From positions 62,001 to 126,000 of the forward strand of contig QYAI01000147.1 in assembly GCA_003988855.1 (NCBI GenBank): a stretch of 64,000 nt of DNA. The letters run 5' to 3'. Shown in pieces: positions 45,407 to 54,798 of this stretch; positions within the stretch are counted from its first letter, which is position 1, and the number at the start of each line of letters is the position of its first letter. The notes below the pieces were generated by a model. The model worked only from the letters and a program-made list of their open reading frames with translations, searched no databases and had not been told where the DNA came from. Source of the stretch: Arachnopeziza araneosa. Its lineage: Eukaryota > Ascomycota > Leotiomycetes > Helotiales > Arachnopezizaceae. Made by a program: the position numbers and the translations under genes.

Positions 45407-46288
45407 CTAGGCGTCTAAGGTAGTTGTTTAATTATTATTTGAGACTAGAGGGTGAGAAATGTAAGCTTCCATTCCGGATATCGAGATGATCTCCCCGTGA
45501 GGAGTACCATCCCATATTGCACTCGGCGTCGATGGGTCGCAGCATGGATGAACTGCTTTGTTCATCTGCGAAGGATCAGTGAACGTTTGGGGCTTGAAAG
45601 ATATAAGGCTTGATCAGATCAAGCTACGCCCTTGCTATGACATTCCAATAGAATAGCAAGCGAGTTAGTAAAAGGGCGTAGAACACCTAAAAAGGGACAT
45701 GAGCTTGCATATATCGTTGGCTACTGCTAAAAGATAGAAATATAAGACTCAGGGGAATATGAGACCCTGACATCTGAAATCGTGAGTAGCCTCAAATAGC
45801 AGCTTTAGGGAACTGTGGAAAATAAACTTTATCACTCCGAAACAGAACAACACTTTTGTACCCTCAAGCCTTCAGTCTTTATAATACTAGCTCTATAGAT
45901 CCATGCATTAAAGTATATTATACCTGCAAAATTGTCTAGCTAACAGAGGATGATCTCCTTGATTTGGCAAGCTGGATTCTTACCGGCTCATGCTTAAAGT
46001 TACATATAGTTTACCTAGGTAGTTGATCATTATTTGAGTCAAGATTTCATAAAGTTTTCTTCATTCTATTTCTGAAGTTGGTTTGGTGGTGGTCTTGATC
46101 CATCTATCGCTGTCCGTGAAGGAGAGCTTTCTGGGTAGGAAAGCCCCTGTTGGACTCCATCCCTCAAGTGGCCGTATTTCAGAGACCGCATAGTCGCTGT
46201 CAGATGCAACTCTCTAGAACTCATACAAAGTATCTCATCTAAAGTGCACCCTTAATAGATATATCTGGAGAATCTCTCTCATTGATGC
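45407..46288. other. AT-rich intergenic with a nested inverted repeat
   Basis: 880 bp without a gene. It contains a perfect small palindrome and a longer interrupted inverted repeat at 45608-45681, listed separately. Confidence 0.5.
45608..45681. repeat. Nested inverted repeat / hairpin
   Basis: GCTTGATCAGATCAAGC (45608-45624) is a 7-bp hairpin with a 3-nt loop. Overlapping it by one base, CTACGCCCTT (45624-45633) is the exact complement of AAGGGCGTAG (45672-45681), and TTGCTAT (45632-45638) of ATAGCAA (45653-45659), forming a longer stem with an internal asymmetric bulge. Confidence 0.75.
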
Positions 46289-48027
46289 TTACTTCTCGTC
46301 AACGCCAACAACATGCACAACAGATCTTCCGCTGCATTGATTTTGAATAATGGACTTCTGACCCTCTTGCAGTCTGAACATCCCACCATCAGAAATCGAG
46401 AACTTGGTATCTTCAATTTTCACCTTGACCTGTCCTTTAGCGATTGAGCAGATGAAAGACTTTTTCTTCTCTGAATCACTACCAATTTTGAGCTTAGATC
46501 CCGTATCAAGCGTGTATATTTGGAAAGTCTTTCCTCCCATCTTGATACCATTGTTCTTAGATAGGATGTAGAAAGAAGAAAAGGCAACGTTAACTTCTGC
46601 TTCATCATCATCACCACCTTCATCGGCGGAGATACGAGCCCGCACTCGGCCAGGTTCCAGTTCCCATTGTGCCTTGGGGCCTTCAATGATTTTTCCAATA
46701 TTTTTTAGGTCATTGCTGCCGACTGGCACCAGTGACTGTGAAATCGGAATACTGTTCGTATAGGATAGTCTACGCGGCTTGGAATTGACTTGCGGGAGGG
46801 TCTTTGATTGGAATGCTGATGATTTGCTAAGTGGAGACTTGCCGGCTATTAGGACTTTTGGAGACGAAGGAGAAGTAATGAATCGTGGATTTGATATTTG
46901 CGCATTGCTATCGAAATTCTTAGATGCAGATCTAATACTTGGGCGTGATGCAGGGCGAATTGGGCTTTCGAATTTCGTTGAAGGCTTGTTTGATGAAGCT
47001 TTGTGGTTGCCAGAACTCTTGCTCTTCGCTATACTCGTCTGAGGCGCTACTGGTGATAGGTTGAGCGACTTGGCAGCATTAGCTAATTCTTCAGCAGCCA
47101 ATTGCAGTGGTTTAGGTCCAAAACTGGAGAATAATATCGGTTTCAGCGTCGTATTCCCCTTGAGAACGGGCTTGCTTCGAGTTTCCTTCCCACCTGAAAG
47201 CTTGGGTTCATTCTTGGTTATTGCAGACGAAAGGGGACGTGGAGTAATTAAAAGATCCTTTCGGTACGGCTGCTCTGTCTGAATTCCACCTCTCTGGTTT
47301 CTTGCTGAAAGATCTCGCTCAATGCTTAAAGGAAACGCACTAACCTCGTCATTTCCTTGCGCCACATGAGATACAGCTCCCTGTTGTTGGGTGATAGAAA
47401 TTTGAGTATTATTTTTCTCGTTGGTGACGTTGCCTTGTTCCAAGACCTTGCTCTTCTTGTGTTTTTTCAAAAGCTCTTCTTCGTTCTCAGCTTCGAGTGA
47501 CATGACCGCGTGTTTTCGCTTATTGGTTTTCTTCTGCTTGACCTGGACTTCGATCTCTGCATTATTGAGAGGAGTGTTTTGAACATCCGTCACCGGAGGT
47601 GATTTATTCTTCTTCTTCTTGGATTTCGGCTTACTGTCATTGCCATTGGTGGTTGCTAGAGGCTGCAGCTCAACATTTATGTCAGCCAAACATTCATCGA
47701 TCTGCTATGGGAAGAAGACTTGAACTTTGAGATGGAGCTCACTTTTTGAAATTTCTTAGAGGTTGATTGTTGTGCTTTTTGTGAATTTATCTGCTTTGGG
47801 GAGAGTTTGGCATTGTGTATATCAGGCTCATGACCTTCCTTCTGCTTGGCGTTCAACTGCTTCTTTCGCTGCTCCTTGGAGAGCCTACCATTGGCAATAG
47901 GAAGCTTCTGGTTGTGATGGCTCAAAACCTTACCCTTATTTGGTGGTTGCGACATATTGTCGTCGTGTTGGGTGGGATTCAGGCCATGCTCTATGGCGTC
48001 AAGTAGGGGATTTGTGTATTCGCTCAT
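46289..48027 (-). CDS. Basic nuclear protein with a cupin-like C terminus
   Basis: Exons 48027-47743 and 47704-46289 are joined in phase 0 (GTGAGC...CCATAG), giving 566 aa. It starts MSEYTNPLLDAIEHGLNPTQ. The N-terminal 400 residues are Lys/Ser-rich and disordered with several NLS-like clusters (KSKKKKNKS, KQKKTNKRKH, KKHKKSK). The last 150 residues look folded: AEVNVAFSSFYILSKNNGIK, GKTFQIYTLDTGSKLKI, SFICSIAKGQVKVKIE, FSISDGGMFRLQEGQKSII. That strand pattern resembles the cupin domain ending Mif2/CENP-C. The CENP-C signature motif is not seen, so this is not called the kinetochore protein itself. Chromatin or nucleolar function is an inference from composition. Confidence 0.7.
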
Positions 48028-48557
48028 TGCTCGAATGCGTGCCCTTGGATTGATAATCAGGTCTATCTAATTGCCCAGATATAATAAGACGTACTCACAG
48101 GTATATGGTCTTGGGTGATCGGGACCTCCGGACTTGATGTTGTGGTTGAGGAAGCGAAACCGCGTTTGTTGTATTTTGAAGATGAGGGAAGGTGAACCTG
48201 CTACAAACAGAATCGCAAAATGAAGTATCTTGAAGATGAATGTGAAGCCTGATAATCGACTTTCGGAAAAAAACAAAGCAACGAATGTAAAATCTGCCTG
48301 GCACGTTCATAGTCCTTTAAACAATCAACCGCGCCTGGCTGTCGTCCGGTGACTGTCTTTATTGAATCAACATATCTATCTACAGGAAAAAGTCATAATG
48401 GGACCTTCGTTAACTATTCCATCGTATCCACACACAGAAAGGGAAGCAATTAGGAAGAACAGAGTACAGCGAAGAAGCGCTTGGCCACCAAGAAAATACG
48501 GCGAACGCTTGAATAACTCCTCCAGCAAAACGCCATATTCCATGCTTCAATGGGTAA
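48028..48557. other. Intergenic between two minus-strand genes
   Basis: 530 bp, containing the promoter of the basic nuclear protein gene. Nothing else is recognised. Confidence 0.4.
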
Positions 48558-49436
48558 CTATCTTGCAGTGCCATTCATATCATCGTCGCCGTCATCATCC
48601 TCATCATCCTCATCATCCTCGTCTTCAGGGTGTCCTAATATATTTGCAACACCTTTCATCTCGTAATGCCTTTTCCGCATCTCTTCAAACTTTCTATGCT
48701 TCTCTAGTTCCTCCTGGCTCATTCCCAAATGTTCCTCGCCAGAAACATGGACAGCCTTCTTTGCTGCATGCTCATCAAACTCGCGGTCTGGAACAGCCTC
48801 CTCGGGTTCGCCTAAGCTTAGTCCTGGAATCTCGTCTTCTTTGGCTCGAGAACTTCGACCAGGACTCTGTTCAGCGCGGGCTTTGTCTAATTCGTCGACT
48901 AGGATCTCTTGCGCATCAAGAGTCCGAATCTCATCTTCATCTTCGGCCGGGTCGTAGTTCTTGACATAAGGCGTTTTAGGCTCATCAATCTTCATAGTAG
49001 CGCTCTTCTCTTGTTCCGTCAGGTATAAATTTGCTTCATCCCATTTGAGTCGCATGTTTGTATCGTCATCATAATGGCCAAGAGAAGAATGACTGGAATG
49101 ACGACGGGAACCTGATGGTCGAGCTCCCGAGGAGGAGCGACGGTGGCCTGCATTTTGTAAGGTATTCTGCACCGTCATATCTTTATCGGACAGGTCATGG
49201 TGGTCAAGGCCAGGACGCGTCAACCGGAGAGGAGAGCCAGGAGGTGGAGATTGGGTTTGAATGGGTGCTTGTTGAGGTGGAGTGCGGTGGAAGGACTTCT
49301 TTAGAATTCCTGTCAGTGTGGTCAGCTTCTTCTGGAGAGGAGGAGAGAGGAGGCCGGGGTTTGGTTTATTACCTTTTGGTCTCTTGACCGAGTGAGCGGG
49401 CGGCGAGTGAACTTGCAGTGGTGCTTCTGAAGCCAT
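48558..49436 (-). CDS. Protein phosphatase 1 inhibitor-2 / Glc8 homologue
   Basis: Regulator of type 1 protein phosphatase. Exons 49436-49373 and 49309-48558, with a 63 nt intron (GTAATA...TGACAG), give 271 aa. The intron falls inside the PP1-binding motif, which is restored on splicing as KRPKGILKKSFHRTPP. The family landmarks follow: MRLKWDEANLYLTEQEKSA, then MKIDEPKTPYV, where the Thr in KTPY is the site phosphorylated by GSK3/Pho85-type kinases in the family. Later HRKFEEMRKRHYEMKGVANI, the PP1-contacting helix, is present. The C terminus is an acidic GAT/GAC repeat (EDEDDEDDEDDDGDDD). The rest is disordered, as expected. Confidence 0.92.
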   Translation of the reverse strand: MASEAPLQVHSPPAHSVKRPKGNKPNPGLLSPPLQKKLTTLTGILKKSFHRTPPQQAPIQTQSPPPGSPLRLTRPGLDHHDLSDKDMTVQNTLQNAGHRRSSSGARPSGSRRHSSHSSLGHYDDDTNMRLKWDEANLYLTEQEKSATMKIDEPKTPYVKNYDPAEDEDEIRTLDAQEILVDELDKARAEQSPGRSSRAKEDEIPGLSLGEPEEAVPDREFDEHAAKKAVHVSGEEHLGMSQEELEKHRKFEEMRKRHYEMKGVANILGHPEDEDDEDDEDDDGDDDMNGTAR

Positions 49437-49962
49437 CTTGCTTGTGGAGGGAAAGGTTTGTAGATAGTGGCTCGGTCTTTGTTGCGATCTGCGAGAGGTG
49501 GGCTGCGGATGAGACGAGGGGGAGAAGCTGAGGTTGAGGTTCTGGAAAGCTGAAAAAGGAGGAAATCGATCCTACACGGCTGCAACTATCGTGTGACTAG
49601 CATCAGTTGAAGTGAATATCTTGAATGAGGGGACCAGAATTCCGAAGATAACAGTGCCGTTTTGGATCATGTGGAGTCATGTTAAGATTTACAGTAGATG
49701 CGTTCCATCTCTACACGTCATTCTTGGTCAGCAGCACAGCACAATCGAAATATCAACACGGTGAACCCCAGAGGTCATTCCCACGTAGCCGCGACAGAGT
49801 CCCTTACTGCATATCATTTACGTCACATAACAGGACTCCCACCGGGACTGGCTCATCTACTTGCTTGGAGCTCAAGTGAGCCCGCTCTCGATTTCCTGAA
49901 TCTTGTATTATGATGGTGATGGATATCTAATTATACAGAGGTCTTCTTCTGCGAATCCCTTT
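49437..49962. other. Intergenic between two minus-strand genes
   Basis: 526 bp, the promoter side of the inhibitor-2 gene. Nothing further is recognised. Confidence 0.4.
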
Positions 49963-51695
49963 CTATGGTTTTTTAGCATCTAGAAGACTGTCGAATCCAC
50001 CCAGAGTCAGTCCGGAAGAAATATCCCCGAGACTCAGAGGTCGTAATTTTGTAACTGCTATGCTCTGTTGAGCCCCGAGGGGATGAGCGGTGCCTGGCCG
50101 GAATTCTGCAATATGTGGCCCATCTTCTCGCCGAGGGCGTAAATCATCTTGCCTCGGATTTTTTCTCTCCAGAATGTCTACCTCAATCATCCTCATATGC
50201 TCCTCTAAGCTTTGTTCGTAGTCGAAACTGGGCCGATGTCTAACATATGAAGAAGATGTTCTCCTCTCGCCTCCTCCTCTCCTGCTGTTTCTTGAAGGAG
50301 ACCCAGGTACTGATGGTAACGATTTATTAGGTTTGCGGACGAAAAATTGTTCCGACATGGCCATCGATGAGCGATGCCGAAGATATTGAGCATCGGCTGT
50401 TAAGGATAGATGAGGAATCGAGGCAGATCGAGAGTGGATCCAATCTCGAGAGGAAGGGATTGTGGGTGGGTAGAATCGTAAGTCTGGCCGCATCACCACT
50501 TCTGGATAGTTAGCAGATCTAAGAAAAAGTCAGCCGAATGATCAATCCAAAACTTCTCTATATCCACTACTGACCTCACCGTCGACAGTGGTGATCTTCT
50601 AGAGATATTGCTAATGCTGCTGCTAGGAGTAATGGTCCTAGGCCGCGGTACCCGTCTTGCCACTCCTGAAGGTCGAGCTATCTGTGAGCGCGACACTGAG
50701 ACCTGTGAACTCCTGTCCGACGAGCTGATATAGCCCTCAGAACTATCATATGTAAGAGAAACGGCTGAGTCCGAGTTTACAGCCGAAACTGCTTCCACAA
50801 TAATTCTGTCCTTCAAATGCACCCACTCCTCCCCCCAACCACGGGTTCTTGAAGTTGACCTACGCATAACAGGCAGTAATGGAGTGATTGGACGCTCTCC
50901 CTCTTCTCCGGTCTCTGAAGGTGGTTTCGGTAGTGGTTTTTCGTTGATTCCAGGCTTTGGTTCATTTCTTCGAGCTTGAGTATATAAGGATATTCGCGAT
51001 ACGCTGCGTTCCAACATGTCATCACCAGCTGAGTTGATTCGATCGCCAACTCTTCGTGCGAGATAAAATATGTCTGGCATCTGAAACGGGTATTTACACG
51101 ATTCTAAGGCTGTTAAAAGTACACCTGTCGAGACTCTGTTCTTTATTAGCTGAAGCTAACCAGGACATTAGATACTAGCTTACAATCCGCATAGTGATAT
51201 GACCACATCCCCAACCTGCAAATTGCAAATCACTGTTCTTCTCACGCACATCAAAGGGTCTGAGACTACCACGCAAGCAGCAACGAAGGTTGAGAACCAT
51301 GTGATCATCAATAATCTGGCTGCAATAAAACACGCAGCATGGATTCGCAGCTCTGGCGGCCGCACGATTCCGACAGGTTCGTTCTCTTTAGCAGCGAAGC
51401 CATGGAGAAAAAGGTACAGAAAAGAGAGTAGCGACTACGCAAGTCAGTATAGTTCAGAAAGTCTCTATGGGGAGCTTGCCGAAAGAATTGCAAGAGCATG
51501 GAGGCTATTCACGGCTTTCGTGCGCTCGAGATCCGCTGAAAGTACATCTCCCGCAAAGATCAATGCCACCAAACTCAGTACGCCAAGGAGAACGACCGTT
51601 ACTAGCACGATTGTCGGGGTCAAGATCTTCGAGGTTCGACTTGGTACCACATATGTCGTCGGCAGAGCAGGCTGCAGATCCGGGTAGCCCATCAT
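49963..51695 (-). CDS. Four-TM membrane protein with Ser-rich cytoplasmic tail
   Basis: Four exons are predicted: 51695-51480, 51434-51184, 51135-50575 and 50518-49963, giving 527 aa. They encode a tetraspan N-terminal half: TM1 around LTPTIVLVTVVLLGVLSLVA; TM2 around LHALAILSSLLSFLYLFLHG; TM3 around AARLLMITWFSTFVAACVVV; TM4 around VISLCGLVSTGVLLTALESC. About 330 disordered residues follow, rich in Ser, Arg and Pro (KPLPKPPSETGEEG, SEGYISSSDRSSQVSVS, RRVPRPRTITPSSS). Each splice restores a frame that is otherwise stopped. The first intron (51479-51435) starts GC, not GT, but has a good branch site (ATACTGACTTGCGTAG). No family name is recognised; the layout suggests a fungal plasma-membrane protein with a phosphorylatable tail. 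Confidence 0.72.
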
Positions 51696-54083
51696 CGCCC
51701 TCCCTCTATCATTCAAATTTTTTTTTCCGATAGAGAGAGAGAAAATCTGAAGTGACGATGGTTGAGGTAGTGCTGCAAGTCCATTACGCCAGCAATGTTT
51801 ACTGTTCCTCGTCTCAGGAGCACTTTCTGCCTGTTCAACCTCAAACACCAAAAGTGGGAAGTAGGGAAGTAGGTATTCATACTTCACCACGGGTATATAA
51901 CTAACAGTTTAGCAGTTGCAACACCAAACATGTCCCAATGAAGATAAAGCATCATTCGGGGCGATGGATTTGCGAGATAGATTCGCTCATATCTCTCTGA
52001 AACGAAACGTAAGCGAATGATTACTTACACGAGGAAGCTGGGAATGAGACTGAAGTCAAGTCAAAACATCGTAAAGCATGAAGTAAATGGCTGATAGAGT
52101 CTGAATAATTGATACGGTGAAAGTAGACCGTTGTCGCATTACTTACTGAGCTTCATTCATTCTACGCTTACCGCATTGCGCGGTGTATAACTTGCTCGAG
52201 CTAGTCATTGAAAGCATCCCAGCATTCCATGTCGGTGTAATCCCAATAAGAAGCATTGTTCGGACAGAGTACTCTTGTATTGGTTTGACTTATCCATTGT
52301 GATGGAATTCCCGAGTCACAGTCTTGGTGTTGTTGCACCTTCAAGTAAGCCACGGCAAAATTGAGGCTATATAGGTAGGGTTCACGGTTGTCACATCGTT
52401 AGATATACCATGTCTTGAACCAGAAATGGAGCTCCTAGAATTTGAACTACCTTGTTCTTAAGTTATTACGATATTCTTGGCATAAGCTTATATTTTGAGG
52501 CATTAAGTTGCGACTGCTCACATATCAGTTTTTCCATTTACTGCACTTCTCACGCGGTGAATTTCAATAATCAATATATTTAATCAATCCACTTCACCAA
52601 AGTGCGTTTTCTAAACTGTTCTTTGATTCTACATGCAACAAAGATTCTTGTTTTCTTGCGCAACGGTGCCTTCATACTTCCCACTTTTCAATTCCGTGTA
52701 CTGATTTCTGCTAGCAATTGAAGCAGTAAAGTCAGAAGCGACTAGATGCTATCTATTATTCTGAGTTACATCAGCCTATCATATAAAAAGTTACAGGGAA
52801 AAAACACTGGACATACTCGGTATCGTGCTGCGAGGATTTTAAAGAGGGGAGCTTTGTATCAGAAGAAGCTTCGATAGGAAAGCACATGTACTTAGCATAA
52901 TAACTTTAGAAGAATGTCTGTGCCACAGTCGATGTTGAAAATAATAAGTAGCCTGTTGAAAATCTCAATGCTGGGTAGAATAAAACAGATCTGAGAGTAT
53001 CACCTGTTCAAGGAACTTGGATAGGAATTTTGCTCGGTACTGAAATATAGTTCTAGCAGCTTCCAATGGGATTAGATCTAGAAGTTTAGGAGCAACTTTG
53101 GTGTTGCATCTATCTCCTACGGGGAAGGAGTGCAGTGTTTAAACATAAATGAAACCAAGGCAAGGGGATCCCGATTTTAATGACCAATGTAGCTCAATAT
53201 ATCAATTTTTATAGTATGTGGGGCTCAGGCGATCGCGAAGAAGAATGTGAAGGGTTCTCTTTTGGACATATCGGTGTCCCCGAGTAATCCAAATGTTGAT
53301 TCGGTCCTTAAATCTCAGAGATCTGACTCAATTCACCTATAACATTTGAAAACACCTTAAAAGCTCGAATGTCAGAACTCGATGACACATGAGCCTGTAG
53401 AAGAAAGCCTGAAAAGGCAACCGAGGCAGTCAGGGCCATAGCTTGAGCACACCGGCGAATTGGCGCTGCACCGTTTAGGGGGGTAAGCGGATCTACCCCC
53501 TTAGAAGTTTGACGGTTATAATACACCCTCACGAGCAACTAAATTGGTCTGTGAATATTCGAGTATATCAAGACACTTAATGAATGGCGATGACTGGTGT
53601 GCCTTAATTCGATCAATTGCAACATCGTAAGGGGGAAAACTGGGAAGGATCTTAGAGGGCCTTTCGAATGGCTTCTCTCTTACTTGTACATGGATCAATG
53701 AGAATTGTGCCGCTAAATGAAATCGAAAGCAGTTATCAAGTCTTTGAGATCGTATTTCCATAGAGCGTAGCATAGATCAGCCTGGTTGAATCAACCCTAA
53801 TCAAAATCGACTGCGCGAGCCTAACGGACGCAAAAACCCAGCTTAGAGTTTAATGCATAGGAAATCACAACTGTTGAAGCTGCAGAAGGCTGAACAATAT
53901 TCTAGAAACTGAAATAGAACGGAAGTCTTTAGCGTCAGTCATGAGCAGGATGGTGAAGGCGCGCTGGACAGCAATGGGCTTTAAGTGCACAACTAACCCC
54001 TCCTCCCCCCCAATATATTAACATTCAACATATTAGAATGCCGATAACCCTTTAATCAAGCTCATTCTTGGTGAGGGAAGTAA

Positions 54084-54174
<91 letters not shown>

Positions 54175-54180
54175 AATAAA
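54084..54180 (+). repeat. (AAAT)n microsatellite
   Basis: About 23 near-perfect TAAA/AAAT units followed by A-runs (54182-54191 and 54194-54201), seen directly in the sequence. Confidence 0.97.
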
Positions 54181-54193
54181 TAAAAAAAAAATT

Positions 54194-54201
54194 AAAAAAA
54201 A
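54194..54201 (-). terminator. T8 run, candidate Pol III terminator
   Basis: On the strand of the tRNA gene this is eight consecutive T residues, 14-20 nt after the 3' acceptor strand. A second T10 run follows at 54191-54182. Runs of T terminate RNA polymerase III, so the transcript would include the 48 nt insert and the acceptor strand. Confidence 0.7.
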
Positions 54202-54214
54202 CTTGCATGTTAAG

Positions 54215-54362
54215 CGTCGTGACTGGATACTATTAGTTCTAGGTTTGAAAATTTGTTGAGAGTAACATACGCAGGATTTGAACCTACGAGGCCGAAACCA
54301 TAAGATGACTGAGAGCGAGAATGCTTTCAAGTCTTACCCATTAACCACTCTGGCATCACGAC
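54215..54362 (-). tRNA. tRNA-Ser(UGA) with anticodon-loop intron and a second, GT-AG-type insert
   Basis: Minus strand from 54362. Acceptor GTCGTGA, TG, a three-pair D stem (CCA/TGG), anticodon stem TAAGA/TCTTA, and loop CTTGAAA with anticodon TGA (54329-54327). A 19 nt intron after position 37 (54325-54307) is in the canonical place. A long variable arm with a TTCG loop follows (GGTTTCGGCC), then T arm GTAGG-TTCAAAT-CCTGC with an exact B box. The 3' acceptor strand is not next: the next bases pair poorly with the 5' strand. Instead 48 nt (54270-54223) intervene, starting GTATGT, containing AACTAATA and ending CAG. Directly after them comes TCACGAC (54222-54216), the perfect seven-base complement of GTCGTGA. 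With the insert removed, the cloverleaf is complete. A tRNA pseudogene with a chance 7-mer is the alternative. Confidence 0.78.
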
Positions 54363-54798
54363 AATGTAGCATAAAATGGCTTATTTAAACTTATACAGCT
54401 CGTAGTTGGGGGGCTGTGTTGTGCGTGAAGGGAAAGCTCGGAGCTGCAGTTTCGCTTGGGCAGCCTATTACGCACTTAGATAAGGGCTCTCAGATAGAGC
54501 GGAAAGCTTCCGATGGCCAGAACCCCTCATCCTATCCCGTAGGAAGGCAATACGGCACTTGGTTTGAAATGTCACAAAGGTTGCTTGTTGGTGCTTGTAA
54601 TAGCAATTGAATTTTAGATCAGCAATATTAATCAGATTATCATTAGATCTATCATTATTTCGTTCCCGTTCAACAGCCAATTAGAAGTGGGTATCATCAT
54701 CACAGCGCCGTAAAAGCCATGCCCGTAAATCCAAGTATAGCACTCATCTACGGATTAGCGCATCTGAATCATTCACATTTCGTCCTAATTCCCGGGTA
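54363..54798. other. Intergenic between tRNA-Ser and Ytp1-like gene
   Basis: 436 bp with no recognised gene. It includes the 5' flank of the tRNA gene. Confidence 0.4.

Larger units (their letters stand above)
51696..54214. other. Gene-less AT-rich interval
   Basis: 2.5 kb without recognisable genes on either strand. Open frames are short, and TAA/TAG-rich stretches dominate after about 52300. It carries the (AAAT)n array near its right end and leads into the tRNA-Ser locus. It may be an old repeat- or transposon-derived segment, but no element ends were found. Confidence 0.45.

Noticed and set aside
54084..54362. tRNA plus A-rich repeat read as a tRNA-derived SINE
   Set aside because: The A-rich/(AAAT)n tract is T-rich on the tRNA strand, the wrong orientation for a SINE tail, and no target-site duplication was seen.
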